DNA of 64,000 nucleotides from Chaetorhynchus papuensis (lineage: Eukaryota; Chordata; Aves; Passeriformes; Rhipiduridae). The position numbers were made by a program, and so were the translations under genes. Below are positions 1-11,832 of the stretch, one piece after another. Numbering within the stretch: the first letter of the stretch is position 1; each line of letters begins with the position of its first letter. Where the stretch lies: contig VWYX01000656.1 in NCBI GenBank assembly GCA_013396525.1, positions 248,001-312,000 of the forward strand. Reading direction: 5' to 3'. The notes under the pieces are model-generated. The model saw only the letters and a list, made by a program, of their open reading frames with translations. It had not been told where the DNA came from and did not search any database.

Positions 1-117
1 CAGGAGAGCCCTGATGGTTAATGTAAAACTGCAAATGGTAGATTCAGGTTGTTTCTAAAAACATTTCCTTTTATGCTGCCACATTCTTGAAATGTATATT
101 AAAATTCAAATTGATTT

Positions 118-123
118 AATAAA
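118..123 (+). terminator. Plus-strand AATAAA, possible end of a convergent neighbour gene
   Basis: A perfect hexamer in AT-rich sequence, followed about 45-60 bases later by a GT-rich stretch (CAGTGTGGCATATGTTG), the usual layout of a poly(A) site. In human the gene convergent with PPP2R3A is MSL2, so the first 140 bases could be the end of its 3' UTR. That is inference from recalled gene order only; no coding sequence is visible. Confidence 0.25.
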
Positions 124-140
124 TGTTAGTTTTCTAATTC

Positions 141-3100
141 TATTTTGCAACTGCTGAAGGCATCAGTGTGGCATATGTTGAACTCACTGTCTAAATACTA
201 CTTAGTGTGTTGATGACTAATTCTCTAATTGTTTAAATTAGGGTTGGCTTGGTTTGGTTTCCTTGCCCTCCTGGCTAGTTGTTCATGAGTTGAGCAATGG
301 AAAGGATCGTCTTGGTGCTGACAGGAATTCCAGCAGCTCCAGTTAGGAAAGCATTCCTTCCACAGCAGCTTCCTGATGTGGGGCCTTCATGCCTTGGCTT
401 GGGCAGAGAGCGGGGTGAGAACGTGGTCCAGCACAGCCCAGCAGGGACTTGCCCCTGCTGCCTGGCCCCAGCTGGGCTGCCCGGAATTCCCGGCATTCCT
501 CCTGCAGGGCTCTGGATCCGGGGAACCGTTCTCAGCATTAGCACAGAGGGAACTGCTTGGGGATTTCTTCTCATAGAGGAAGTGTGTGATATTCCAGTTT
601 TCTTCCCAATCCCCTTGAAGGCAGGGATTGACTTCCAAACTGTATTAAAACCCTGTAATTTGTAAAGCAGAGGCAGAAAGAAAAAGCAGCAGTTTATGGT
701 CACGTGTAGTGGTACAAAATCCAGTGCTTCTGACCATCCAGACCTGAACGTGGATCTGAACAAGGAGGAGAAGCCCTCTGCTCTTCCATGTGGAGCGGAA
801 AGGCTCTTCCTGGGTCTCACACATTAGGACATGTTCAAACACAAGTCAATGTGGCCGTTGGTGACAGGGTTTAGAGAGCAGGGTGGAGCTCTGACAAAGG
901 TTGGGACTTGGTGATCGTGGGGGTCTTTTCCAACCTTAATGATTCTATGATACATCAGGGGTTGGGATTAAATCCCAGAGGAGGGGGGACAGGGAAACAA
1001 AAGATGAGCCCCTGGATGTGGTACCTCGCAGCTCTCCCAGCAGGAGCTGTTCTCACTCCCTGGCTTGTCTGACCACGGTGCAGAGCCAGGGGCACTGGGG
1101 GCACAGCAGCCTCTCCCTGCAGCTGTTCTTCCCTTGCATGGGAGCAGAGGACATTCCCAGGAGCAGAGGTGGCAGGGCTCAGCTGCCTCCTGCACAGAGG
1201 CTCCCTCCCCTTGGTGCCCTGAGCACAGCCCGGGGCTGCCCCTGCCAGCCCCAGCATTCGCTGGTGGCAGAAGAACCTGCAGAGTGACAGGGAAATAAAC
1301 CCGAAAAGCCTGTTTGCCAAGGCAGGTACTTCTGGCACAGCAGGGAGCTGCTCCCTCAGTGAAACTCCCAGAGTTTCAAGGATCAGATCCCACAGCTGTG
1401 GCACAGGGATGGTGCAGAGGTTCTGGCATGACCCAGCACAGAAGCATCTTTTTACTGCATGCAAGAAGCACTCCCTCCTCAGATAATTCTTATTTAAATT
1501 CTATACAAATCAATTAGAAAAGAACTTTTGATTGGTAACTTGGAGAACTGAAAGGATACAAACAAGCACCTTTGTGAGGATCATTCCAAGTGTGTGGCAC
1601 AGCTGAGGAAAACCCCTCTGAAAGGTAGGTGATGCTGTTCCCAGTACTACCAAGAACATCACAGTTGGTCTTAACTATTTAAGTTTAGAAATTGAAGTGC
1701 TTTTGCTACCCTAAAGAAACTCACCAAAAGGTTTCTGTTCTATAGACAGATTTAGGCACTCCTTGGTGAAGCAATACAAGAGCAATACGCTGACTCTGCT
1801 TGCACGTTTGCATGTAAGTAAATTAGAAAAGATCCAGGAGACGTTGCTTTTCAATTTAACCTGGCCTGGAAAAAAAGAGAGTTGGGTGTTTTGGTAAGTC
1901 ACAGGGCCAGTGCTCCACACTGAGGATGCAGATGTGAGGCAGGTAAGTGGTCAGATTGCTTTATCCCAGTATTTTTGAGAAGAAAGCCTGGAATTTTGGC
2001 TTTGGAAGGCATTTGCTTTGCACGTAACTGGGTGTGAACTCACTACTGCAGGGAAGGAGAGTTTGGCACAGCAGCTGGAGATGAAGTGAGCAGCAGCACT
2101 CTACCCCACCACCGAGGCAGGTTTGCCTTTTTAAATTCAAAAGTCCTTTATTTGCCAAAAAAGAAGAAAATACAAAGTAAAAATACAAAGATCAAACCAT
2201 GCCAGCACAAAATGTCTCCAAAACTACTTTTACAAAGTATCAGAACCTTTATTATTATTATTATTAAATATTCCATTTCTAACCCCCTCACCCAGTGAAA
2301 CAGTGAGAAGATGAGCACACAAGGGGAAGCTCTGTTGATGTTTTTCCTGCAGCAGCTCGTGCGTGTCACTGAGGTTCAGTTTTGTTTGCATAGACCTAAG
2401 ATACTGATCTAGAGGCTCCAAATCCATACTGTTACAATGCTAGTTCAGTGAGCTCAGCACTGGTCATTCAGGACTATTTTGTTTCAGAAACTAAGCCCAG
2501 TACCTTGGTTAGAGTGTCTTGAGTCAGCTTCCTTAAATCCTTGGTTCAGGAGAGCAGGAAGGCTTTGGAATCCCTTTTTTGCTGTCCTTGTCTGTTCTGC
2601 AGCACTTGCCCCTCAGAGGCAGGAGGGGAGCTGGAGCAGTGCCCTTGGTTCACTGCCAAAAATTGGGATGCAGCAAGTACTACTGAGATTTTAGAAGAAA
2701 GAAAGAAAGAAAAAAATCCAACTAGTACCATTCCAGCAGTAATACTGAGCCATATCTCCCATCTTAGTACTGCAGAGACAAAATATTTGTGATACAAAAG
2801 TAAAAAGCAAGGGGTTTGTAAGAACACAGGGCTTTATTTTGCTAGACAAAAGCAGACTAGAGAGAACAAATAAGCACAAACATATTTTTATAATGCAAAA
2901 CTGAATTTTACTCACTTTCCTGACTACTCGTAAGGAAAAAGCCTTCAGTGTGAGCTGGATGTGCACTGAGAAATGCAGGATGTGTCTTTCCAGGGATGCA
3001 ACATCTGAAGTGGCACTGACATGGAGTCAGGAGGCAGAGCCAGAGCCAAGGGACTCCTACAAATCTTCTGGGCAGGGATTCCAGGGCTGCTTTGCTCTCA

Positions 3101-5600
3101 GAGCTGGCTGAGCTCGGGGGCTGCTGTGCTGCAGCTGAGCAGCTCTGCTGGCTGGGCACAAGCACCCTTGACTATCCCAGAAAAAAAGCAAAGAAGTAGG
3201 ACAGGAGTTCCCAAATTTACCTCACTTAAATCCTGCAGTGTTACAAACCTTCCATCCAGAGCAGCTGGGGACAGGGCTAAGTCACAAATGGGGTGCAGAA
3301 CACCTCCTCTACTACTGCACGTGTGCCTGCTGAATTGTGGTGATTTCCAAGTACTTCAGGGACAGAGAATGGGTTTCCACTCCTGGAGTATTACTGCAGG
3401 TTTTGCACTGCCACCATGGTAGCAGTGCTTTCTGCAGCTTGTCCTTCTATTCACAGAGAATGCAAAACATTTGCTGTAAATTGGGGTTTTGTTTTGGATA
3501 AGCTTGTGTTGACCTACCAGAAAGCATGGATTGGGTTTGGATTCACTCTGTATTGTTGCAGCAGAACTGAATGTCTGTAGGAGAGAAGGGCTGGGTTTGG
3601 GCTCAGCAGAGCAGCTACCAGCTCCTGTCTCCATTTATTGACCCAAACCTTGGGAAGGCAGCTGGTGAGTTTTACCAGACTCTGGGTTCCGACTTCTGCA
3701 AAGAAAGGCCCCAGTTCAGGCTGGTGTGGTGTAAGGAGGGAGCCTGAGCTCAGGGATGGGTTGAATTAAGGCCCTCTGCAAAAGGCAGATGAGAAGGACC
3801 CTGAAGTGGTGACTGAGGCTTTCCAGAACTGGCAAACGAGAGAGACATGGCAGTAGTGCTGCTGCTGGAGGACCATGAGGGTTCCTTTTCAGCCTAGAAT
3901 GGGGTCAGGTTCTTCTTGTTCCTTCTGAGGAATCTTTGTCTTTGGAGAGATGTAAAGGGACATCAAACTGAAAGGCCCCTCTGGCCCGTGGCAGTGGGGG
4001 AAGGGTGAACTCCTGCTGTGCCCAGGTTCTTCCCAGAAAACGTGTCTGGAGCTGGTTACAAGCAGCAGCTGCGGGGCCTCCATCCTGTGTCCATTCCTGC
4101 AGTCAGGTCCTCGGTGGTTCTGCACTTGGGCATTTGTGGAATCAGCCCCAGGGAAGGTTTTCCCTTCGAGGTTATGGCAGTGATGGAGATGGGATCCAGA
4201 CCCGCTGTGTGCTTGCTGCACGCCAGGGGCTTGTCTTGGTTTGGTCAGGGTGCTCCCTGCTTCATCTGCTATTATGGGATGCAGGTCACCTGGCAGGGCC
4301 TTTGCTAACAATGTGGGCATCCAGAAGTTTCCCAAATACCAAGTCCAGGATCCTGGGGGGCTGTGTATGTATCTGGTCGGTTCAACTGAAACCTTTCTCT
4401 CTTCCCGAGTTTGCTCGTGGCAGAGTTCTGACCCCAGGGAGGCAGCAGCACATCCCCCGGGCAGGGGAGGCAGGCCTGGGGCTTCAGAGGCTCCCGGAAA
4501 AGCCCAGCCCGCTCCTCGTTCGGATACCGACCCCTGGAGGCACCGCAGGGCTCCAGTCCCGTCCTGTCCGTGCGACACACGAGCAGCAGGGGCCTGCTGG
4601 GAACAGGGGCAGGAGCAGCTCGAGGCTCCCGCAGGGAGGTACCAGGAGAGACAGGGCACACACAGCAACCCAGCACTGCACACTGGGCACAGCTGGCAGG
4701 GCTCACACCTGGCACAGCTGAGAAGGTGAGGCCCAGACCTGCTTGTGCATATATAAGGGCTAAAATGAAGAATTTGTTCTAATCACCCCTGTGCTGAACC
4801 ACAGACAGCTCCTGCTGGCCAGGAGGCACAGCTGCAGCAGCACTGTGTGCTGAGAGCAGAGGCATCACTTGTGGTTCTAGGGGGAAAGTTGGTTTAATTT
4901 TGCGCTTAAAGCAAAAATTCATTAGTTACAGCATTTCCTCCCTGAGACTGGGAGAAAAATTAATTTTGGCAATAATACAAACTAATTCCTTTACTAGTTA
5001 AAAGATGGGGTTGGTTTTTTTCTTCATTATCTCAGCTTAGTCTCTTGGCTACAGGTTAAAGAAGCTACAGGAGAGGAGGAGAGAACACAGGACTGGACGG
5101 AACTGGTGCACACCAGGCACAGCAGCTGAACAGCAGCAATCTGTATTTGCTGTAAATACTCTACAAAACACTTGTACAAAGCAGAAATCGACACAGACAA
5201 GGCTCTGGCCAGAGGCAGATCAGCACAGGAGGGGATGCAGGACTAGAACAGGTAACTCTGTCTCAGACTCCTGGAGAACGTGGCACGGTGTAGTGCTGAA
5301 CGTGCTGCAGACCCAGAGCAGTGAACCAGCCCAGCCCCAGCGTGAGAGCCTGGGGCAAAGCACAAAGGGGCTTCACCCTCCCTGTGCACAGGCACAGTCC
5401 CTGTGTTTCCAGGACAGGAAGGAAAAAACCAACTTCATTGTGACCTGTGTTTTAAAAGATTTCTAGACACACATTTAAGTTAATTTGGCAGCTCTTTTGT
5501 CACTCCTGATGTAAAGCCAAGGGGACAGAGTGGCACAGGACAGAACCGACTGAGAAACGACCACTGTAGATGTTGCATGCAGCTGTTACAGGTAATCGTT
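141..5600. other. Left flank: no gene supported
   Basis: Open frames up to 264 codons occur on both strands (for example 3889-4683) but have no recognisable family, no splice-supported structure, and overlap each other in several frames of GC-rich sequence. Contents seen: a CR1 3' tail (about 841-953), a short ATT repeat near 2248-2266, a GAAA-type run near 2697-2715 and several AATAAA matches on both strands. It is presumably intergenic DNA downstream of PPP2R3A, perhaps including longer 3' UTR. Confidence 0.6.
841..953 (+). repeat. CR1 LINE 3' end fragment
   Basis: The segment near 909-952 has the CR1 tail signature (GGGTCTTTTCCAACCTTAAT followed by GATTCTATGAT). The 5' limit is approximate. 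CR1 copies are usually 5'-truncated, as this one is. Confidence 0.8.
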
Positions 5601-5611
5601 AGATGCTGGCA

Positions 5612-5617
5612 TTTATT
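5612..5617 (-). terminator. PPP2R3A: Second candidate poly(A) signal AATAAA for PPP2R3A
   Basis: Another perfect hexamer 29 bases downstream of the first. The pair could give two closely spaced cleavage sites. Confidence 0.4.
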
Positions 5618-5619
5618 GC

Positions 5620-5887
5620 ACATCTGGGGACTTAACAGAATTTATTTATAAATGAAACAAGGTGCAATCACCATTTTCAATGAGTGTGACACGACAGCAC
5701 ATTGTAAAAAGCCTTTTCATAGAAATTACCTTATTGCAATTACACAGGAAGACAAAAAGGGGTCTCAAGTTTCAGTGTACAAAATAAAGCACATTGTTCC
5801 AATGACAGATTTAAGGAAAACCCCCAAGTGCCTTGGGACTGAACGCTCTCCAGTTTGAAAGACATGGGCTAAGTGTCTTCCATTCCT
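5620..5887 (-). other. PPP2R3A: PPP2R3A 3' UTR (minimum extent)
   Basis: Sequence after the TAG on the minus strand up to the first AATAAA cluster. It is AT-rich without coding potential. The true end may lie further left, since later AATAAA matches exist on the minus strand (for example at 2833-2838), but nothing decides between them. Confidence 0.6.
5641..5646 (-). terminator. PPP2R3A: Candidate poly(A) signal AATAAA for PPP2R3A
   Basis: TTTATT on the plus strand is AATAAA in the gene's direction, about 240 bases past the stop. It is the first perfect hexamer met after the coding end. Confidence 0.5.
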
Positions 5888-5984
5888 CTATGCTGAGAGA
5901 TCTGAGAGAACTAGTTTGTCTGACTTGTCTCCAGTTTCAGGGGGAGGTAAGACTTCATCTGTGTCATAGTCTTCTTCACATGAT
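5888..5984 (-). CDS. PPP2R3A: PPP2R3A terminal coding exon and stop (residues 1090-1121)
   Basis: 97 bp of coding sequence: completes glycine, then SCEEDYDTDEVLPPP, ETGDKSDKLVLSDLSA and TAG at 5888. The DYDTDE core matches the family (mammals: EDYETDE), but the tail after it is divergent and about nine residues shorter than the human tail as I remember it. Acceptor TTTGCAG with a good pyrimidine tract. Placed by phase, by the DYDTDE match and by lack of any competing exon in the 4.2 kb intron. Confidence 0.9.
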
Positions 5985-8122
5985 CTGCAAAGACAAAAGG
6001 TGTGTCTTTAAAAGCTGTATTTTGGTTTTCAGGGCAGTTATTTCAGTGGCTGCTAAGCCAGCTGGCTAAAATGCAGTAGCATGTGAGAGGTGAACCTAGA
6101 GGAGGAGATTCCTGAGGCATTGGGAAGAGGGTGGGAGTAATCAGTACTCTGACAGCTGACATGGATCTGTGCTCCCATCCAGCCTCGTCTGTGAGTTCCA
6201 GAACAAATTCTCACTGGTGTTCAGCATTGGAAAATTTGAATCCAGCTTGAGTAACAATTGTCATGAACTCCCAGAGCCTCATAGTTCAGTGTAGAAATAA
6301 AGTCATCCAGTCACAGCCCCAGGCCCCAGAGGAGCCTTGGCTCAGAAACACCTGGCCCAAAGCATCTTCTGGCTGAGGTGTGTTTTGACAGACACAGAAG
6401 AACAATTGTGGCCATGCTCTCATGTTTCTCTCTCCCTCAGTTTGAAGTTTGATATCCAGGACTGAGCATTTATGGTCCGAGGAGATCTGGTGGGAATTCC
6501 CAGCTCCAGCTGCACTATCCAGGCTGGTTGGGTTCCACACCTGCAGCACAGGATATGGCTTTGGGGTTCTCAGCCCATTCCTAGTCCTGAGAAATGATGT
6601 TTTTGAGATGTTTCCCTTCAGTCAAAGCATACTATGGGTTAGTTTTGCAGGGCTCCCAAGAAATTAAAGTTCTTCCTTTTGTTCTAAAGCAAGGCTGCTC
6701 ACAAAGGCAATGCTGGGGCAGGTGCTCCCATGGCCAGCACAGGAATGGCTCTCATGTTCAGTGGTAAACTGGGCTGCAAAAAGGTGAACTCCTTTGATAG
6801 CCCAGCATGGATGTGCCAGGAAGGAATTGTCTACCCCTTCCTGTGGTGTTTTTCCCTTGGCTGACCCATATGCAGGCACAGCAAACCCCTGGGAGGCTGT
6901 CAGGGTCTGTCCTGCTGCAGGCAGGATGCTCCCTGTGTGCAGGGGAGACCAGCCCAGGCCTTCCTGGAGAACATTGTCCACCCTCTTCCATTAGGAAAGC
7001 ACCTGCTTACTAATTCTGCCACCTTCTGGATTCTTGCATAAGTGGGAGAAAGGAAACAATGGTCTGGATCCTGCACCAATACCTGCTCTGACCACGTGTG
7101 CAAGGTTGCCAAAATACGTGCAATTTGCACCCTTTTTGCCTCAGTGGTGCCCGTGGGGGCTGTGTCGCCCTGCCTCCCCCAGCAGGAATGGATTGGGAAT
7201 GTTTGTAGGGGCCTCTGCTCCTCTAAACTCTCCTTGGTTTAAAGGGATGCAGCTGAGGAAAACTTTGTTATTTCCATTTGGACGCTGTTCTTAGAATGTT
7301 CCTTTTGTATCTCCTTTTCCTCCAATTCTACCACCTTCTGTTAGCCTTGTCCCTTTCTCTCCTACACATGGAATGCACTGAACCTTCTCACAGCTGCTTC
7401 AAAAGGGGCTTCCCACTGTCCTTTCCCAGTGAATCACTTTTCCACTGCACTGCTTTGCTCCTTACAGCTCAACAGTGCCTGCCTTTCCCATCTTGGAATA
7501 AATGCTTTGCACTTTTATAGCTAAGGAGCATCTCTGGGATGCTTTTGACCAAGATTAGCAATAAAGGTAATCAATCCCTGCTCTCCTTCCAGGACAGTTG
7601 CAGAACTTCAGTCCCACAAAAACAAATATGGGCTTGTGTAGGTTAAACACCCATTCCTGAAGACTCAGCTGTGGCAACTCTAGGTTGTTCAGAGGAGGGA
7701 AATTACTCCACAGAATTCTTTGCCCTTCCTTCTGGCAAACACACATTTTGGCTCTGGGTGGTTCAGCAATGTCCTTGTCCCCCCTTTCCCTCCTTACACT
7801 GCTGGGTTCTGGGAATGGAGCAGCTGAGCCATCAGACAACTGGAGGGTGACAAGAACAACGGTCTGAGCTGCCTAAACCGACATCCTCTGATCCTGTGCC
7901 TCTGTCCCCCCTCTCCACTCTGAGCAGGATGCTCTGCATTGTGCCCTGGCTCCCTGTTGTTCAAGGGATGTTTTCCCACCAGCAGCTGATAAAAGATCCT
8001 CTTCCTCCTCCTTTTCCTTCCCATGTAGAAAGATCTCTTTCCCTGAAGGCACTGGTGGTTTCCATGTCCATCAGCTGGCTGAGGCTGGGTTCTGGGACAG
8101 TGAACCAAGCAGTGCCCACTGC

Positions 8123-8145
8123 TGCCCTGCCCTGCCCTGCCCTGC
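8123..8145 (+). repeat. Pentanucleotide microsatellite (TGCCC)4
   Basis: Four perfect TGCCC units plus TGC in intronic sequence. Length polymorphism is likely. Confidence 0.85.
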
Positions 8146-10130
8146 AGGGAAGGCTTGGCTTGCTGCAAAACCAAGCCTTGTATTTGCATCAAGGGCTTGT
8201 GCTGGCCAGACCCAGCTGTTGGTGCTGCCTCCAGAGAGCAGTGTGAGGGTCCATTCCTCAGGGCCAGCCTCTCTCCGTGGAATCCCACACAGGTCAGAGA
8301 GCAGAGCGTGGCTGAGAGGAGCTCGGATCAGCTGAGGCTTCCAGTGAAACGTGATGCTTTATTGTCATCTCGAGCACAACAAGACCTTCCTCTTATTTTT
8401 GGTGACTGCAGCTCTCAATGGAGTCCATCATCCTGGAAGTCACTGGGAGTATCCACTGCCTTGATGAGATTCCCATTCCAGGAGCAGGGCTCTCTCCTGG
8501 GCATGCCTCAGCCAGCTTTAGACTGACTGGCTTTAGACACTTTCCTTCCAGAGAAGCAGGGACAGGGCTAATCACAGATGTGGGACACACTTACTAATGC
8601 ATCTGTGGTTGCTGAATGATGGTTGTTTTCAAATGTACTCATAAGACAAAGACCAGATTTCATGTTCTGCCAGCTAACTCAGCCAAAAATCTCCCCGTCT
8701 CTCCCAGAGCTCACCAGGAATTGTCTTGGTTCTGTCCCTGCTCCCTGTTTCTGTCATCAGCAAAACACAGCAGAAATAATGGATGTGCAAAAACTCAACG
8801 GCTCTTTCTAGCAAATTTGTCTGGGCATCCAGCTCTTTGTTTTTCTTTTTCCCTTCTTTTTTCCTTCATGGTCTGTTGCTATGCTCCACAAATGAGATCT
8901 AATCCTGCTGCCATGACTACAGAGCTTTTCAGGGGCTCTTAAAAGCAAGCAGCCAGGTTGCTGACATGCTCTTTGCAGGAAGACACAGAGCTGCTTCAGA
9001 CCAACTTCAGAAATCTGACATCACCTGTCGCTCTTCCCCTGGTTTTGGTGGCTTTGAGAATTCGTGGTCCTGCAAAGCTTTAATGGCAGCCTCCTGTTTC
9101 TTTTCTGTGCTGAAGACACAGGTGTTGCAAAGCAGCTGCAGGGAATGCAGCAATTTCATCTTCCATCCTGCCCTACCTCATCTTCCATTGTGAAGGCCAC
9201 AGAAAGGCCAGGCAGCTCAGAGGGGCTGAGGGAACAGCCTGTTGCTGTTTGGATGCACAGGCAGAGAGGGGAACAGCTCTCAACAGCTTTGCAAATCTCT
9301 GTGCCTAATTAATAGGTTGCTACTGTTATCCCAAGCAATTTCCAGTGTGGGAAGTTTTGAAACTGATGCAATCTTCTCAATACTCTACTGGCTCTATAAA
9401 TACTGCTTAAGACTGGATGCAATCCTGAATCATGCAGGATTAACACAGGGTAAGCATTCTTTGGGTGGCTGAAAGAAATATTTTCAAAGAAGATGCCGAC
9501 ACAGACACAAATCTAAAGGAAGATTAGACTGAGTCTCCATTTATCTGCAGGAAGTCCTTGCACACAGAGAAGTTCTGGAACAACTGCTCTGCCTAAATTC
9601 ACTGACTAAAGATAGCTGGTGTGTCTGTCCAGAATCTTACAGAAGGCTGAAAACTGAGTGTAGGTATTACAGAAACCAAATGTTTAAAGAAAAAGTCTCA
9701 ACAAACTTAGTAAATGAATGAAAATATTGAAGTATAACCTATGAGGAGCACAGACTAATAGACATAAAGTTGGACTAAAGAAAGTCTCTGCTAGGTATAA
9801 AAAATGTAACAGAGCTACAGCTTGTAATCTCTGACAGTGGGACATGGTCAATACATGGCCAACACCAGCAAAAGTCATTTGATCTCTATTTTTGTACTGT
9901 GACCAGGAGAAATAGGCTTTGTCCTTTTTCCCAGCTCCCTTCACTGGTGTGTGCAGCTGATCCAAGTGGCTGCCCCCCAGCACTGCTCCAATCCTGCTGT
10001 TGGGAGCAGCTGTCCCGGGCCTCCTGTGCTCCGGAGTCCAGTCCAAACGCTCATCCCACTGCTCCACTCCCTCTGCCGGCAGTGGCAGCACGTGTCCCCA
10101 CCAGAGCCCAGCTGGAGGCAGCCGTGTGTG

Positions 10131-10154
10131 CCCAGGGCAGTGCCCAGGGCAGTG
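10131..10154 (+). repeat. Perfect 12 bp tandem duplication next to a splice donor
   Basis: CCCAGGGCAGTG occurs twice in a row, starting 17 bases inside the intron after the 10171-10277 exon. On the gene strand each unit carries a GGG run. Confidence 0.85.
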
Positions 10155-10170
10155 CCAGGCCCGTGCTCAC

Positions 10171-10277
10171 CCCTCCTGGAGCTGCTCGTTCCCAGACTCC
10201 TCGGCCACCAGGATCTCGTACTCCTCGGCCGCGTACCTGTCCCAGTCCGAGGGCTCGGGGCCGTCGCTGTCCACGTC
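10171..10277 (-). CDS. PPP2R3A: PPP2R3A shared exon, acidic C-terminal segment (residues 1055-1090)
   Basis: 107 bp: DVDSDGPEPSDWDRYAAEEY, EILVAEESGNEQLQE, ending GG of a glycine codon. Matches the family's EPSDWDRFAAEEYETLVAEE. It is much richer in GC and CpG than the surrounding introns and than most other shared exons. Acceptor TCTTTAG, donor GTGAGC. A perfect 12 bp tandem duplication lies just inside the following intron. Confidence 0.96.
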
Positions 10278-10756
10278 CTAAAGAGATCACACAGTCAGCC
10301 TCTAGGGTAGTGAGGAACGGATGGAAACAGCCAGGCAAAAACTGCCTTAACCGAGAAAGTCACAACCATCTTAGAGTGCTCTAACATCTGCACATAAAGG
10401 ACTATGAAAAAATACCTCTCATGGTCTGTAAAGCTCAGCATGTGACCTGAGCTGCCAACAAACTGCATCTGTTCTGCTTCAGAAATGCAACAACCACACA
10501 CTTGCTGTGCTCTAGCTCAGTCTGTGCACTCCATACAGGACTGAAGAACTCAGTGGTTTCAATTCTGTCCACCAAAGGTTAACTGTAACTGATCTTTTGA
10601 GGGACTCTTTACAGTTTGCTAAGTTAGGGCAAGTTTTAGAGAAGATTACAGGATAACACCTCTATAAACACCTGGCCCTCTGCCATCTACTACAGGATGG
10701 GGATAATCAGTTATCCCCCTGGTCCCACTTGACTGCTTTCATGATGATCCAGTTTA

Positions 10757-10776
10757 AACAAACAAACAAACAAACA
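10757..10776 (+). repeat. (AAAC)n microsatellite
   Basis: About five AAAC/CAAA units in the intron between the exons at 11061 and 10277. Confidence 0.85.
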
Positions 10777-11060
10777 GGGTGGTTCTGTCTTGGGACATAT
10801 TTAAGCCTTGAATCATGGAACCACAGAGTTTCTATTGGAAATTATGTGGGAACAGCTGTGAGGGAACCAGAGCTGGTGTTGGCATCCCCTCCAGTACTTT
10901 TCTGTACTTTGAGCAGATAAGAGGCTTCTGGGAGACAGTCAATAAGCTATACTTGTGAAAAAAGTGTTCTATTCAGTTGGATTTTCCCTACATCCAGGAG
11001 CACTCCAAAGATGAGTGTGAGATTTTTTTATTTAGAAATAAAGGTGGTCCTTTTTTTTAC

Positions 11061-11179
11061 CTTTTGCACTGCAAAGGGATCCCTCTGTTCATTGTCCAGG
11101 TATTTCTCTAAATTGAAGAAGGTGTTGAAGAACACGTGAGCCATTCTGCATTTCTTCAGGTCTCGCAAGGTTACTCTTC
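11061..11179 (-). CDS. PPP2R3A: PPP2R3A shared exon (residues 1015-1054)
   Basis: 119 bp: completes glycine, then RVTLRDLKKCRMAHVF, NTFFNLEKYLDNE and QRDPFAVQK. The last two blocks are hallmark B'' C-terminal core sequence. Acceptor TTCTGTAG, donor GTAAAA followed by a run of A (on the minus strand), a donor without the +5 G. Confidence 0.96.
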
Positions 11180-11656
11180 CTACAGAAAAAACCCACGTGG
11201 TTGTGTTACTGAGTTCTTAGAAAAGTTTTAATTGTAACACCAGTAGGCTTCGATGCCACAAAATTCCTTCCCAAGTCAGTCAAGGATTTTAACATTATTC
11301 AATAAATGGGTGTGTTTATTAAGCTTAAATCTCACATATCTATGGAGGCCTTTGACATTCATGTGAAATACGAAGGAAAGTGAATGGGGATGGTTCAGTT
11401 TTACAGCGTAGCCTGTCAGCACATCCCACAGCTGGAGTACACAAGAGTTGCTGCTCCAGTCCCAGGCAGTTAATTCACGAGCTCTCTTGTTTTAGTATTT
11501 CAGACCTCCTGATGCACAACATCATGGCCCAGCGTGCTGTAATTTCCACCCTGGGACTGACACAGGGCTCTGCCTGTAGATGGGTTTCACAGTGGCTTTA
11601 CCTTCTCAATCCCCACAAATGAGAGGGGATGAAAGCTCTGCCTCAACAAGACTTAC

Positions 11657-11832
11657 CTTCCCTCTCTGGCTTAACGAGGTCCAGCATCTGGCACAGCAGG
11701 TCCTGGAAGGGCAGTGGCTCTATGCCCATCACCTCCATGCGCTCACACTGCTCCTCATAGAAGTATTCCAGCTCGTACATGGACAGCACCCCGTCCCCGT
11801 CCAGGTCCATGCAGCGGAACCAGTACTCGATG
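11657..11832 (-). CDS. PPP2R3A: PPP2R3A shared exon with EF-hand 2 (residues 956-1015)
   Basis: 176 bp: IEYWFRCM, then the canonical EF-hand loop DLDGDGVLSMYE (residues about 965-976; D-x-D-x-D-G, Ser at 9, Glu at 12), then LEYFYEEQCERM and LPFQDLLCQMLDLVKP. This is the higher-affinity Ca2+ site of the family and part of the surface that contacts the PP2A core. Acceptor TTCCCAG, donor GTAAGT. Confidence 0.97.

Larger units (their letters stand above)
5985..10170 (-). other. PPP2R3A: PPP2R3A last intron (4.2 kb)
   Basis: Between the last two coding exons. It starts GTGAGC and ends TTTGCAG. Contents: a 12 bp duplication at its 5' end, a TGCCC run (8123-8145), and otherwise no recognised exon or repeat. 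Open frames of up to 164 codons here have no family match I can recognise. Confidence 0.7.

Noticed and set aside
3889..4729. Long overlapping open frames on both strands (up to 264 codons)
   Set aside because: Both strands and several frames are open at once in GC-rich sequence, composition is Ser/Gly/Pro/Cys-rich, and no domain or splice structure is recognisable. Chance frames.
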